Under the pieces are notes generated by a model. That model worked only from the letters and a program-made list of their open reading frames with translations. It was not told where the DNA came from and did not search any database. The position numbers and the translations under genes were made by a program. A stretch of DNA of 64,000 nt from Variovorax sp. dw_308 (GTDB lineage: Bacteria; Pseudomonadota; Gammaproteobacteria; Burkholderiales; Burkholderiaceae_C): NCBI RefSeq assembly GCF_019207085.1, contig NZ_JAATOM010000006.1:186001-250000 (forward strand), in the 5' to 3' direction. Each line of letters starts with the position of its first letter. The first letter of the stretch is position 1. Below, piece by piece: positions 12,326 to 20,727 of this stretch.

Positions 12326-12360
12326 CCCTCACCCCAGCCCTCTCCCCCAGGGGAGAGGGA
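12326..12360. repeat. REP-like palindromic repeat, copy 1
   Basis: This element contains CCCTCTCCCCCAGGGGAGAGGG, a near-perfect palindrome preceded by CTCACCCCAG. The same unit occurs in opposite orientation at 56651-56684. It is a widespread proteobacterial intergenic repeat; here it lies between the convergent 3' ends of gatB and the DUF4124 gene and could fold as a hairpin in both transcripts. Confidence 0.8.
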
Positions 12361-12379
12361 GCAAATGCGGGGGCGCGCT

Positions 12380-13039
12380 CTACTTGCGGATGACTTCTGG
12401 TGCCCAGAGCTGCTTCAAGCGGACGCGCTCGTCATCGAAACGCTGGTTGACGCGTTTCTTCTCGTCTTCCTGCTCGCCGATGAAGCGGCTCTGCACCGCG
12501 ATGCTCTGGTTGCTCTCCTCGACCTGCCGCCGCAACGAGGGCGGCGCCTTGTTGAGGTCGTTGCGATAGAACTCCAGTTCGGCGTCGAGCTTCTTTCGTT
12601 CTTCGCCAAGTTCGCCCTGCCGCTTGCGTGCAGACTGGATCACCGCGTCGATCTGGCCAATGGCTTCGGTGCGGTCGCGCTCGTGGGCGGCGTCATTGGG
12701 ATAGCGCATGAGCAGCGCGCGCTCGCGCCGGCGTTCCTCGATCTGCCTGGAGGCCGCGATCTGGGCCTGGCGCGTGCGCTCGTCACGCTCGGCCTGTTCC
12801 TTGGCCGTGTAGCTGGGCTCGACGCGGCGGCGCACGGTGCCGCTGGAGTTCAGCTCGCGCTGCTCGCGGTCGAGGCAATCGGGAATGGGACGATCGGAGG
12901 TGATGGTGCGGCCAGAGGCATCGACGCAACTGAAGATGCCCGCGGGGTTGGCCTGCTGCTGCGCCGGTTGCGCTTGCACGGCGGACGCGGCGAGCCCGAG
13001 GGCCAGTGGCAATCCTGCAAGAACAAAGGCAAGGCGCAC
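12380..13039 (-). CDS. Secreted DUF4124-type coiled-coil protein
   Basis: A 219-residue protein with a signal peptide (VRLAFVLAGLPLALGLAASAVQAQP, cleavage likely after AQA), then the short DUF4124 motif with IFSCVDASGRTITSDRPIPDC, in which two Cys may pair, and a long charged coiled coil (residues 75-215). Function is unknown; members are envelope proteins. No ATG suits the signal peptide, so I used the GTG at 13039, preceded by AAAAGGG. The frame runs on upstream, antisense-free, into the pyrE 3' end. It lies 28 bases after pyrE and may share its transcript. Confidence 0.82.
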   Translation of the reverse strand: MRLAFVLAGLPLALGLAASAVQAQPAQQQANPAGIFSCVDASGRTITSDRPIPDCLDREQRELNSSGTVRRRVEPSYTAKEQAERDERTRQAQIAASRQIEERRRERALLMRYPNDAAHERDRTEAIGQIDAVIQSARKRQGELGEERKKLDAELEFYRNDLNKAPPSLRRQVEESNQSIAVQSRFIGEQEDEKKRVNQRFDDERVRLKQLWAPEVIRK

Positions 13040-13067
13040 AGCATCGACCCTTTTGATGCGACCCTCC

Positions 13068-13745
13068 TCAGACAGCGCCGTAGCGTGCCCGGTAGGCCAA
13101 CACTCCCTCGCGATGGGTGTCCAGCGAGTTGTCCGGACGGCCCGAGAGGTAATGTAACAAGTCGCCGAGCGTTGCGATGGCCATGACCTGCAGGCCAAGC
13201 TGGTTCCGGACATATTGCACAGCGCTGTGGTCCACGTCGACGCCGTTCTCGGTCGCCTTCTCCTGCCGGTCGAGCGCGATGGCCACGGCATGCGGCGTGG
13301 CACCGGCGGCTTCGATGATGGCGATGGATTCGCGCACCGCGGTGCCGGCCGACATCACGTCGTCGACGATCAACACGCGGCCCTTGAGCAGCGCGCCGAC
13401 CAGGCTGCCGCCTTCGCCATGGGCCTTGGCTTCCTTGCGGTTGTAGGCGAAGGGCACGTTGCGGCCGCGCCGCGCCAGTTCCGCTGCGACCGTGGCGCCG
13501 AGCGGTATGCCCTTGTAGGCGGGGCCGAAGATCATGTCGAACTCGAGGCCGCTTTCGAGCAGCCGCTCTGCATAGAATTCGGCCAGCCGCGCCAGCTTGA
13601 GGCCGTCGTCGAACAGGCCCGCGTTGAAGAAATAAGGGCTGATCCGGCCCGACTTGATCTTGAACTCGCCGAAGCGCAGCACGCCTGAATCGAGCGCGAA
13701 CTGCACAAAGCGCTGGGCCAGATCTTCTCCACCCTTTTCTGCCAT
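13068..13745 (-). CDS. pyrE: Orotate phosphoribosyltransferase
   Basis: A 225-residue enzyme that makes orotidine 5'-phosphate from orotate and PRPP in pyrimidine synthesis. The PRPP-binding loop VLIVDDVMSAGTAVRESI lies near residues 120-137; the N-terminal GRISPYFFNAGLFDDG and DMIFGPAYKGIPLGA blocks match the family. I chose the ATG at 13745 (MAEKGGEDLAQRF), which has AAAGGGA upstream. The start is only 16 bases from the divergent xth start, so the two promoters must overlap or lie inside the coding sequences. Confidence 0.95.
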   Translation of the reverse strand: MAEKGGEDLAQRFVQFALDSGVLRFGEFKIKSGRISPYFFNAGLFDDGLKLARLAEFYAERLLESGLEFDMIFGPAYKGIPLGATVAAELARRGRNVPFAYNRKEAKAHGEGGSLVGALLKGRVLIVDDVMSAGTAVRESIAIIEAAGATPHAVAIALDRQEKATENGVDVDHSAVQYVRNQLGLQVMAIATLGDLLHYLSGRPDNSLDTHREGVLAYRARYGAV

Positions 13746-13761
13746 ATCGGGAATCCCTTTC

Positions 13762-14565
13762 GTGTTCAAACTGACCAGCCTCAACCTCAACGGCTTGCGT
13801 TCCGCCGCCACCAAGGGCGTCGCCGACTGGGTCGCCGAACTGGCGCCGGATTGTATTTGCATGCAGGAGATCCGCGTCCAGGCGAGCGACATCGAGGGGC
13901 GCTTCGAGGAGATGGCGGGGCTGAAGGGCCACTTTCACTTCGCCGAGAAGAAGGGCTACGCGGGCACCGCGATCTACACGAAGCATGCGCCGAGCGATGT
14001 GGTGGTCGGCTGGGGCGACAGGGAGTTCGATGCCGAGGGGCGCTATCTGGAGCTGCGCTTCGACACGCCGCAGCGCAAGTTCTCGGTGATCAGCTGCTAC
14101 TTTCCGAGTGGGTCGTCGGGCGAGGAGCGGCAGGCCGCGAAGTTCCGGTTCCTGAAGGGGTTCTTCCCGCACCTGATCGAGTTGAAGAAGACGCGCGAGT
14201 TCGTGCTGTGCGGGGACATCAACATCGCGCACCAGCAGGCCGACCTGAAGAACTGGCGGGGCAACCAGAAGAACAGCGGCTTCCTGCCGGAGGAACGTGC
14301 GTGGATGACGCGGCTGCTGGATGCGGGCGCGGAAGGCGCGGGGCTGGTGGATGTGTACCGGTTGCTGAAGCCGGACACCACCGAGGAGTGCTACACGTGG
14401 TGGAGCAACCGTGGACAGGCGTATGCGAAGAACGTGGGGTGGCGGCTGGACTATCACCTGGCGACGCCGGAGATCGCTGCGCTGGCGCGCCATGAGGCGA
14501 TCTACAAGACGATCAAGTTCAGCGACCATGCGCCGATCACGGTGGATTACGAGTTCACGTTGTGA
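13762..14565 (+). CDS. xth: Exodeoxyribonuclease III / AP endonuclease
   Basis: A 267-residue member of the EEP nuclease family acting in base excision repair. It begins FKLTSLNLNGLRSA and has the metal-binding Glu in CMQEIRVQ (near 33), CGDINIAH (near 152) and the C-terminal SDHAPITVDYEF; WRLDYHLATP is also present. The start is the GTG at 13762, since homologues begin within two residues of this point and no ATG is available nearby without running through pyrE. It is divergent from pyrE with 16 bases between starts. Confidence 0.94.
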   Translation: MFKLTSLNLNGLRSAATKGVADWVAELAPDCICMQEIRVQASDIEGRFEEMAGLKGHFHFAEKKGYAGTAIYTKHAPSDVVVGWGDREFDAEGRYLELRFDTPQRKFSVISCYFPSGSSGEERQAAKFRFLKGFFPHLIELKKTREFVLCGDINIAHQQADLKNWRGNQKNSGFLPEERAWMTRLLDAGAEGAGLVDVYRLLKPDTTEECYTWWSNRGQAYAKNVGWRLDYHLATPEIAALARHEAIYKTIKFSDHAPITVDYEFTL

Positions 14566-14636
14566 CGAATGATCGTCGTCACCAGCGCGTTCTCCGGCGT
14601 GCTCGATTGGCCTGACTGGCGGCGACCGGCAAGCCG

Positions 14637-16151
14637 TCAGGTGCAGCAGTCGCCCATCCCGTCGCGATAGAACGGCGCAAGGTCTTCTCCTAGCGCGCGC
14701 ACGGTGTCGAGCCAGGCCGGGTGCCTGGCGTCCGCCGCGAGAGCGGCGCGGGCGCTCGCGATCAATTCCGCGCGCAGCCTCGGCTCGTCGATGCCTTGCA
14801 CGCGCCCGGCGTCGACCACCGTCCGGCCACCGACGATCACCTTCGCGATGTGCGTGCCGTTGGCGCGCGCGAGCAGCAGGTCGAGCGGGTCGACGTCGGG
14901 GAACAGCATGTCATCGTCGAGCTTGTCCCAGTCAAGCACGAGCATGTCGGCCGGCGCGCCGGGGATGAGGCGGCCGGTGGCGATTGCGCCTGACCCACTG
15001 ACGCTGCGCACGCCGTTGCAGGCTGCGAAGCGCCACAGCTGCTCGCGCGTCATCGTCCGCTCGAAGCCCCAGCCGCGGTGCAGCTGGTAGGCGATGCGCA
15101 TCTCGCGCAAAGCGTCGTCGTCTTCGTCGAAGCCGGTGCTGTCCAGGCCCATGGCTACGCGGCAGCCTTGGCGGAGCATCTCGGGCACTGGTGCGATGCC
15201 GGACTTCAGGTAGAGGTTGGAGCTGGTGTTGACCGCGATCGTCACGCCGCGCTCGGCCAGCAACGCGAGTTCGTCAGGGCGCGCCATGGCGCAATGCGCG
15301 AGCGTGAGGCGGGGACTGAGCAGGCCGATGTCATCGAGGAAGCGGACCATGCCCTGCGGATGGTGCTTGTCGGCCCAGACGCGCTGGTACGGCGTCTCGA
15401 GGCAATGCATGTGGATCGGCCGGCCCGTGTCCGCTGATGCGCGTGCGATGGCTTCGAGCAAAGGCGTACTGCACCAGTGCACTGCCGCCGGGCCGTATTG
15501 CGCATTGACGTGGTCGGTGTAGCCGCCCTCCTCCAGCATCTGCGCCACCTCGTCGACCTGTTCGAGGTACTGTGCGGGAGGGATGGTCTTGACGGAAAGG
15601 CGGCCTGCGACCGCGTCGCGGATGCCGGGTCGCAGCGCCTGGAGGACGGACGCGTTGTCGGCATAGGCGATGCCGTTGCGTTCGCGGATGGAGACGGCGA
15701 AGCCGATGCGCACGCCGACGTCCTTCGCGGCCCGTGCAACCTGCCTGGCCTCGTCGACATAGGGCATGCCGCCCTGCACGCCGGTGTAGTGGACCATGAG
15801 GTTGGCCACGCCGTGCCGCACCGAGCGGGCGAACGATGTGGCGGCGCAGATGTACGGGTCGAGCCCGGGCACCGTGCCGAGGAAGGGGAGCCAGGTTTCG
15901 AGCGGCTTGTCGAAGGCGCCGAGCGTGGCGCTGCGGAAGGTGCGGCCATGGTCGTGGGCGTTGGAGAGCGCCGGCAGTGCGAGCTGGCGCGGACCGGGCG
16001 CCGGGGAACCGATCGGCGCGATCGAGGCGATGCGGCCATCGGCGCCGATGGCGATGCGCATGTCGGCCTGCGCCGCTTGCGCGCCGGGATCCTGCAGCAG
16101 CCAGGCGCAGTCGAGTTGCTGTGGTGCGATCGTCGGGGTGGCAGTCGACAT
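14637..16151 (-). CDS. Amidohydrolase/deaminase of the metal-dependent hydrolase superfamily
   Basis: A 504-residue member of the amidohydrolase superfamily, closest in layout to chlorohydrolase/cytosine-deaminase-like enzymes. Likely metal ligands are the HDH of LSNAHDHGRT near residue 67, the His of IHMHCLET, the His of TLAHCAM and the Asp of AMGLDSTGFDEDDDA. The C-terminal beta-sandwich carries the ADMLVLDWD motif. It probably deaminates or hydrolyses a heterocyclic amine or amide. It is followed upstream on the same strand, four bases away, by an isochorismatase-type hydrolase, so the two should act in one pathway. Confidence 0.85.
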   Translation of the reverse strand: MSTATPTIAPQQLDCAWLLQDPGAQAAQADMRIAIGADGRIASIAPIGSPAPGPRQLALPALSNAHDHGRTFRSATLGAFDKPLETWLPFLGTVPGLDPYICAATSFARSVRHGVANLMVHYTGVQGGMPYVDEARQVARAAKDVGVRIGFAVSIRERNGIAYADNASVLQALRPGIRDAVAGRLSVKTIPPAQYLEQVDEVAQMLEEGGYTDHVNAQYGPAAVHWCSTPLLEAIARASADTGRPIHMHCLETPYQRVWADKHHPQGMVRFLDDIGLLSPRLTLAHCAMARPDELALLAERGVTIAVNTSSNLYLKSGIAPVPEMLRQGCRVAMGLDSTGFDEDDDALREMRIAYQLHRGWGFERTMTREQLWRFAACNGVRSVSGSGAIATGRLIPGAPADMLVLDWDKLDDDMLFPDVDPLDLLLARANGTHIAKVIVGGRTVVDAGRVQGIDEPRLRAELIASARAALAADARHPAWLDTVRALGEDLAPFYRDGMGDCCT

Positions 16152-16155
16152 GGAT

Positions 16156-17064
16156 TCAGCGGGCCTTTGCCGTAGGGGTGCCGAGTGCGGCGATCAGCGA
16201 TTCTGCGGTCGCCACGAAGCCATGCAGTTGCTGCACGATGAAATGGATGCCGCGCGTGACGTAGGCCGGCGACGGCGTGCTGCACGCATCCTTCAGCAGC
16301 ACGCAGTCGTAGCCGAGGAAGGCCGCGTCCTGCAGCGTGGAGAACACGCAGCGGTCGGTGTTGATGCCCGCGAACATCAGCGTGGTGATGCCTTGCTGGC
16401 GCAGCAGCGTGTCGAACTCGTTGTCCCAGAAGCCGCTGAGACGGTGCTTGTTCACCGTGATGTCGGTGGGCGCGACGGCCAGTTCGTCGATGACCTGCGC
16501 GCCCCACGATCCCTGGACCAGCGAGGGACCGTGGTCGATGGGGGAATGTTCGGCATAGCCGACCCCGTCGGCGCTGCGCTTGCCCTTGAACTGGATGGTC
16601 GGGCTCAGGTTGCGCTTGTCGGCGCGGATGCCCCAGTTGCACCACACGACCGCGCCGCCGGCCTTGCGCCAGGCTGGCAACAGTTGCGCGAGCGTCGGGA
16701 TGGGCTTGCGGCAGGGCTTGATGTCGATGCCCTTCTGCGCGAACCAGCCTTGGGGATGGCAGAAGTCGTTCTGCATGTCGATGACGACGAGGGCGGTGCG
16801 GGCGAGGTCGAATTCGATGGGTTGCGGCAGCGCGGGGAGCGGCACCGGCCGGGGTCGCTTCGGTGTGCGCACGAGGCTGACGGTGTCTCCTTCGAGGGTC
16901 CATGCGTTGTGGGCCGCGGGACCGAAGCGCGCGGGAGCCTTGGCCTTGCGTGCAGGCGCGTCGGCGGCTTTTTTCGCGCGAATCTCGCTGGCGGCCCTGG
17001 CCAGGGGCGCGGCGCCGATCGGGGTCTTGGAAGCGGTACGGAGTGCGGCGGTCTTGGGTGTCAT
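16156..17064 (-). CDS. Isochorismatase-family cysteine hydrolase with N-terminal extension
   Basis: A 302-residue protein whose C-terminal 200 residues form an isochorismatase-like hydrolase. The catalytic triad is visible: Asp in VVIDMQNDFCHP, Lys in ITVNKHRLSGFWD and Cys in FAGINTDRCVFST. The first ~85 residues are Ala/Lys-rich and unusual; ordinary members are 180-230 residues. I took the ATG at 17064 (MTPKTAALRT); another at 17112 would add 16 residues. With the adjoining amidohydrolase it probably cleaves C-N bonds of one nitrogenous compound; the family also includes biuret hydrolase, ureidoacrylate hydrolase and N-carbamoylsarcosine amidase. Confidence 0.85.
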   Translation of the reverse strand: MTPKTAALRTASKTPIGAAPLARAASEIRAKKAADAPARKAKAPARFGPAAHNAWTLEGDTVSLVRTPKRPRPVPLPALPQPIEFDLARTALVVIDMQNDFCHPQGWFAQKGIDIKPCRKPIPTLAQLLPAWRKAGGAVVWCNWGIRADKRNLSPTIQFKGKRSADGVGYAEHSPIDHGPSLVQGSWGAQVIDELAVAPTDITVNKHRLSGFWDNEFDTLLRQQGITTLMFAGINTDRCVFSTLQDAAFLGYDCVLLKDACSTPSPAYVTRGIHFIVQQLHGFVATAESLIAALGTPTAKAR

Positions 17065-17168
17065 GCCCGCAAGCAAGCACTGCGCGTGCCAGCAGGCATT
17101 GCGCATCGGCATGCGGGCTCGCCGGACCGGGATCGGCCGCGCGGCATGGCATGGGCCCGGTGGCGCTG

Positions 17169-17729
17169 TCAGTGCGCCGGGCCGACCGGCGTGCCGTTGA
17201 CGCTGCGCGCCTCGACCACGCGGCCAGCCCCGGTGACGAGCGGCCTGGCTTCGCCCGTGGCCCTGACCTTGTCGCCGATCTTCAGGCCCAGGCGCTCCAT
17301 GCCTTCGGGCCGGGTGTGGATGAAGTCGCCGCTGTCCAGCACCACGCCGTTGGCTGCGCCGTGCCTTGCATAGTTGAAGCGAACGACGGTGCCGGTGACT
17401 TCGTCGTCGTGCGGGCGCGCAGGCTTCGGCGGCTTGCCGTCCACCGACACCAGGCGCTCGAACCGGTAGACGGTGTGCAGCGCCTCGCCCTTGGGGGATG
17501 GGCCGGCCTCGGTGCCTTCGATGACGAGCGCCTGGCCTTCGCGCAGGCCTGTGAACTGCTCGGCGACGGACGGGTCGTGCGGGTCGGCGACGAACTGCGT
17601 AGGCACGCCATCGGTGTCGATCAGCAGGCCTTCGATGGCGCCCTTGGGGCTGTAGACGAGGTGGTGGAAGCGGCCTTCGACGGACCAGACGTCGAGCAGG
17701 TCCTCGTGATGGGCGTGGGCATGTGGCAT
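17169..17729 (-). CDS. Hypothetical protein, OB-fold-like C-terminal half
   Basis: A 186-residue cytoplasmic protein without signal peptide or membrane segment. It starts with a His-rich patch (MPHAHAHHEDLLDV), followed by two beta-rich halves: GRFHHLVYSPKGAIEGLLIDTDG and TGTVVRFNYARHGAANGVVLDSGDFIHTRPEGMERLGLKIGDKVRATG. The second half resembles an OB-like barrel, but I cannot assign a family. The ATG at 17729 has GGAGGACTTTCC just upstream. It is 104 bases upstream of the isochorismatase gene on the same strand and divergent from the MFS gene. Confidence 0.75.
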   Translation of the reverse strand: MPHAHAHHEDLLDVWSVEGRFHHLVYSPKGAIEGLLIDTDGVPTQFVADPHDPSVAEQFTGLREGQALVIEGTEAGPSPKGEALHTVYRFERLVSVDGKPPKPARPHDDEVTGTVVRFNYARHGAANGVVLDSGDFIHTRPEGMERLGLKIGDKVRATGEARPLVTGAGRVVEARSVNGTPVGPAH

Positions 17730-18070
17730 GGAAAGTCCTCCGGAAGTGGGTGGAGAAGAAATGGGTCGACGCGATGTCGGGACGCGGGCGGCGATGACGG
17801 CATCAGGGTGCTGGCGCGTGTCGTCGAGGCGCGAGCGGCATTCATCCGATTGCCGGGTAGGAGAAGTGCACATCAGCGCTCCAGAGGGACATGGTCGGCG
17901 AACGGAATCGGCGACTGGCTGGCAGCCGCCGGACTGCCTTGTCGCGCAGCGGGGCATGCCGCGCCTTCATGGCAGCCCTGCAAAGAAGTCGGGCCACGAC
18001 CGGCCCGGCCTGGGTTCAATCGTCGATACGCGGGGCGCCGACGGCGCCGCGAAATCGAAAGGAACTCCAT
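17730..18070. other. 341-base divergent intergenic region
   Basis: This lies between the divergently read hypothetical gene and the MFS transporter gene and must contain both promoters. I see no RNA gene, terminator or strong repeat. The transporter frame stays open back to 17891, but the AAAGGAACTCCAT ribosome site places its start at 18071. Confidence 0.5.
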
Positions 18071-19312
18071 ATGCGCCACGCCAGCAAGGGCGGTCCCGGC
18101 AACATCCTCTGGGCAGTCATCTGCGGCGGCTTGATCATGGGCGCCGCGCTCGGCGCGCGCCATGTGCAGGGCCTGTTCCTCATCCCGATGACCCTCGATC
18201 GCGGCTGGTCGCGCGAATCCTTCGGGCTGGCGATCGCGCTCCAGAACCTGGTCTGGGGCTGCGCCCAACCCTTCACCGGCATGCTGGCCGACCGCTTCGG
18301 CTCGGTGCGGGTCATCGCGCTGGGGACGCTGCTGTATCTGGTCGGCCTGGTCCTGATGTCGCTCTCCGTCACGCCCACGCAACTCACGCTGAGCGCGGGC
18401 TTGCTCATCGGCGTCGCGCTGTCGTGCACGGCCTTCGGCACGGTGTACGGCGCCATCAGCCGCATCGCCGAGCCGTCCCGGCGAAGCTGGGCGCTAGGCA
18501 TGACCGGCGCGGTGGGCGGGCTCGGGCAGTTCGTCATGGTGCCGGTGACCCAGGGGCTCCAGCACTGGCTGGGGTGGGCCGCGGCGCTGGTGGTGCTGGG
18601 CCTGGCCATCGGCTTGCTCGGTCCGCTGGCCCTGGCCCTGGACGACAGGGCTTCGACTTCAACTACGACATCCGCAGCGCCTGCCCGCACGCAGTCGATC
18701 CGCGAAGCGGTGCACGAAGCCTTCCAGCACCGCGGCTTCTGGTTGCTCAACGCGGGCTTCGTCGCATGCGGATTCCAGCTGGCCTTCATCGGCACGCACC
18801 TGCCGGCCTACCTGCTGGGGCGGGGGCTGCGCGCGAGCGACGCGGTGGCGGGGCTGGCGATCATCGCGCTGGCCAACACGGTGGGCACCTTCGCCTGCGG
18901 CTACCTCGGGGACTTCTACCGCCGCAAGTACCTGCTGTCGGGCATCTACCTGGCGCGCTCGGCGGCGATGGCGGCGTTCTTCCTGCTGCCGCTGAGTGCC
19001 ACCAGCCTCTATGTCTTCTGCGCGGTGATGGGCCTGCTCTGGCTGGGCACGGTGCCGCTGACGAGCGGGCTCATCGCGCAGGTGTTCGGCGTGCAGTACA
19101 TCGCGACGCTGTTCGGCCTTGTCTTCTTCGGTCATCAGGTCGGCTCGTTCCTCGGCGTCTGGCTGGCGGCCCACGTCTTCGACGTGACGAAGTCCTATGA
19201 CCTGATCTGGGTCGGCTCGATCGCACTCGGCTTGCTGGCCGCGGCGCTGCATTGGCCCATCGACGATCGGCAAGTGGCGCGTGGCGTCGTTCCCGCAGGG
19301 GTGATGGCATGA
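18071..19312 (+). CDS. MFS transporter
   Basis: A 413-residue major facilitator with about 12 hydrophobic segments. The loop 2-3 motif reads GMLADRFGSVRV near residue 80 and its second-half counterpart GYLGDFYRRKYLL near 280. The pattern resembles the oxalate/formate-antiporter-like and monocarboxylate-type MFS members often found next to catabolic genes. The ATG at 18071 is preceded by AAAGGAACTCC. The stop overlaps the start of a small membrane peptide gene. Substrate is not evident; the divergent amidohydrolase genes are candidates for linked metabolism. Confidence 0.88.
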   Translation: MRHASKGGPGNILWAVICGGLIMGAALGARHVQGLFLIPMTLDRGWSRESFGLAIALQNLVWGCAQPFTGMLADRFGSVRVIALGTLLYLVGLVLMSLSVTPTQLTLSAGLLIGVALSCTAFGTVYGAISRIAEPSRRSWALGMTGAVGGLGQFVMVPVTQGLQHWLGWAAALVVLGLAIGLLGPLALALDDRASTSTTTSAAPARTQSIREAVHEAFQHRGFWLLNAGFVACGFQLAFIGTHLPAYLLGRGLRASDAVAGLAIIALANTVGTFACGYLGDFYRRKYLLSGIYLARSAAMAAFFLLPLSATSLYVFCAVMGLLWLGTVPLTSGLIAQVFGVQYIATLFGLVFFGHQVGSFLGVWLAAHVFDVTKSYDLIWVGSIALGLLAAALHWPIDDRQVARGVVPAGVMA

Positions 19313-19461
19313 AGACCTCGACGACAACAACGAGACGCGGGCTGGCGCTCGGCGGCGCGGCCGTGCTGGTCGCCGTTGTCATCGCATGCATCGCGCTGCG
19401 CCTGTGGCTCGAACCATCGCGCGCCGTTGCGCTCGTGGAACTCGTTTCGTTCTGCCGATGA
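19309..19461 (+). CDS. Small single-span membrane protein (50 residues)
   Basis: A short frame that overlaps the MFS stop by four bases (ATGA), as in translationally coupled operons. The product has a basic N-terminus (MKTSTTTTRRG), one hydrophobic helix (LALGGAAVLVAVVIACIALRLWL) and a short outside tail. It could be a transporter accessory peptide or an unimportant frame; no family is recognised. Its stop codon merges with the AGGAGG of the next gene. Confidence 0.45.
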   Translation: MKTSTTTTRRGLALGGAAVLVAVVIACIALRLWLEPSRAVALVELVSFCR

Positions 19462-19474
19462 GGAGGCACGCACC

Positions 19475-19726
19475 ATGAAACCGAACGACCTTCCGCACGA
19501 CGTTCTCACCGTCGTCTACCGGCAACCGCGCAGGATCGAACCGCTGCGCGAAACCGTGTGCGTGATCTGCCAGTCGGGCACGGCATGGATCACGATCGAG
19601 GGGCAACGCGATGACGTGATCCTGGTCGCTGGCGACTTCCATTGCGTGCAGCCCGGCCAGAAGGCGCTGCTGGCCGGCATGCCGGAGTGCCGCGTGGTGA
19701 TCGATGCGGGAGGCCGCATGCAATGA
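19475..19726 (+). CDS. DUF2917-family protein
   Basis: An 83-residue protein with the compact beta-rich pattern of DUF2917: LRETVCVICQSGTAWITIEGQRDDVILVAGDFHCVQPGQKALL. These proteins look like small cupin-like barrels of unknown function and in this group often sit next to a LysR regulator, as here. An ideal ribosome site AGGAGG lies at 19461-19466, eight bases before the ATG at 19475, and decides this start over an upstream one. Confidence 0.82.
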   Translation: MKPNDLPHDVLTVVYRQPRRIEPLRETVCVICQSGTAWITIEGQRDDVILVAGDFHCVQPGQKALLAGMPECRVVIDAGGRMQ

Positions 19727-19765
19727 GGCGTGCGGGGCTGGCTATCGCTGGCTAGACTGCCACGC

Positions 19766-20677
19766 ATGTCCGTTCCGCTCGTCCGGCTTTCCTCGCTCGA
19801 CCTGATCCGGGGCTTTGTCGCCGTCGGGCGTCGCATGAGCATCACGCAGGCGGCGGACGACCTGTGCCTGACGCAATCGGCGGTGAGCCGGCAGGTGCGC
19901 GCGCTCGAAGAGCAACTCGGCGTCACGCTGCTGGAGCGCAAGAGCCGCGGCGTGCAGTTCACGCCGGCCGGCGAGCGGCTGTTTCGCAGCGCCGATGGCG
20001 CGGTGCAGCAGTTGCAGGACGTGCTCGGCGAGATCCGGCGCGACAGCGCGCAGCAGCAGGCCGTGACCATCTCGGCCAGCATCGGCATCTCGGGCCTCTG
20101 GCTGTTGCCGCGGCTGGGCCGGTTGCAGCAGGCGCATCCCGGCATCGAGGTGCGCCTGTCCGCGACCAACGACGTGGTCGACATGACGGTCGGCCAGGTC
20201 GACCTCGCGCTGCGCTACTGCCCGCGCAGCGTGGCGCCGGCGGGGGCCGTCTGGCTGTTCGGCGAGCGGGTGGTGCCGGTGGCGCACCCGTCGCTGGGCA
20301 TCCGGGCGTTGCAAGGGCCGGATGCGCTGCGCCAGGTGCACTTGCTCGAGTTCGACGACTCGCGGCCATGGCTGCAATGGCGGCCCTGGCTGCGCGAGCG
20401 GGGATGGCAACAGGCCAGGCCGCGCGGCGTGCTCCGCTTCAACCAGTACGACCAGGTCATTCACGCGGCGCTCGCCGGCCAGGGGATTGCGCTGGCCAGG
20501 TTCGAGCTGGTGCGGCCATTGATCGACAACGGCCAACTCGTCGCCGTGGCCGCGCCGCCCGACAAGGCGGAGACGCCGATTGCCTATTGGCTGATCCGCG
20601 CCGAAGCGCAGCCGCGCGAACAGGTGCAGCGGGTGGCCGCGTGGATCGAGGCGGAAGCGGCGGCAGTGCGGGGTTGA
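19766..20677 (+). CDS. LysR-family transcriptional regulator (GcvA-like)
   Basis: A 303-residue LysR regulator with an N-terminal winged helix (FVAVGRRMSITQAADDLCLTQSAVSRQVRALEEQLGVTLLERKSRGVQFTPAGERLF, residues 14-70) and a periplasmic-binding-like effector domain. The effector domain ALRYCPRSVAPAGAVWLFGERVVPVAHP resembles the GcvA/AmpR subgroup. It reads in the same direction as the DUF2917 and MFS genes, 39 bases after the former. It may control these or the divergent hydrolase genes. Effector unknown. Confidence 0.9.
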   Translation: MSVPLVRLSSLDLIRGFVAVGRRMSITQAADDLCLTQSAVSRQVRALEEQLGVTLLERKSRGVQFTPAGERLFRSADGAVQQLQDVLGEIRRDSAQQQAVTISASIGISGLWLLPRLGRLQQAHPGIEVRLSATNDVVDMTVGQVDLALRYCPRSVAPAGAVWLFGERVVPVAHPSLGIRALQGPDALRQVHLLEFDDSRPWLQWRPWLRERGWQQARPRGVLRFNQYDQVIHAALAGQGIALARFELVRPLIDNGQLVAVAAPPDKAETPIAYWLIRAEAQPREQVQRVAAWIEAEAAAVRG

Positions 20678-20727
20678 CGGGGCGCGGTTGACGGGGCGCG
20701 TGGCCTGGGCACGCAAGCTTGCGCTGC

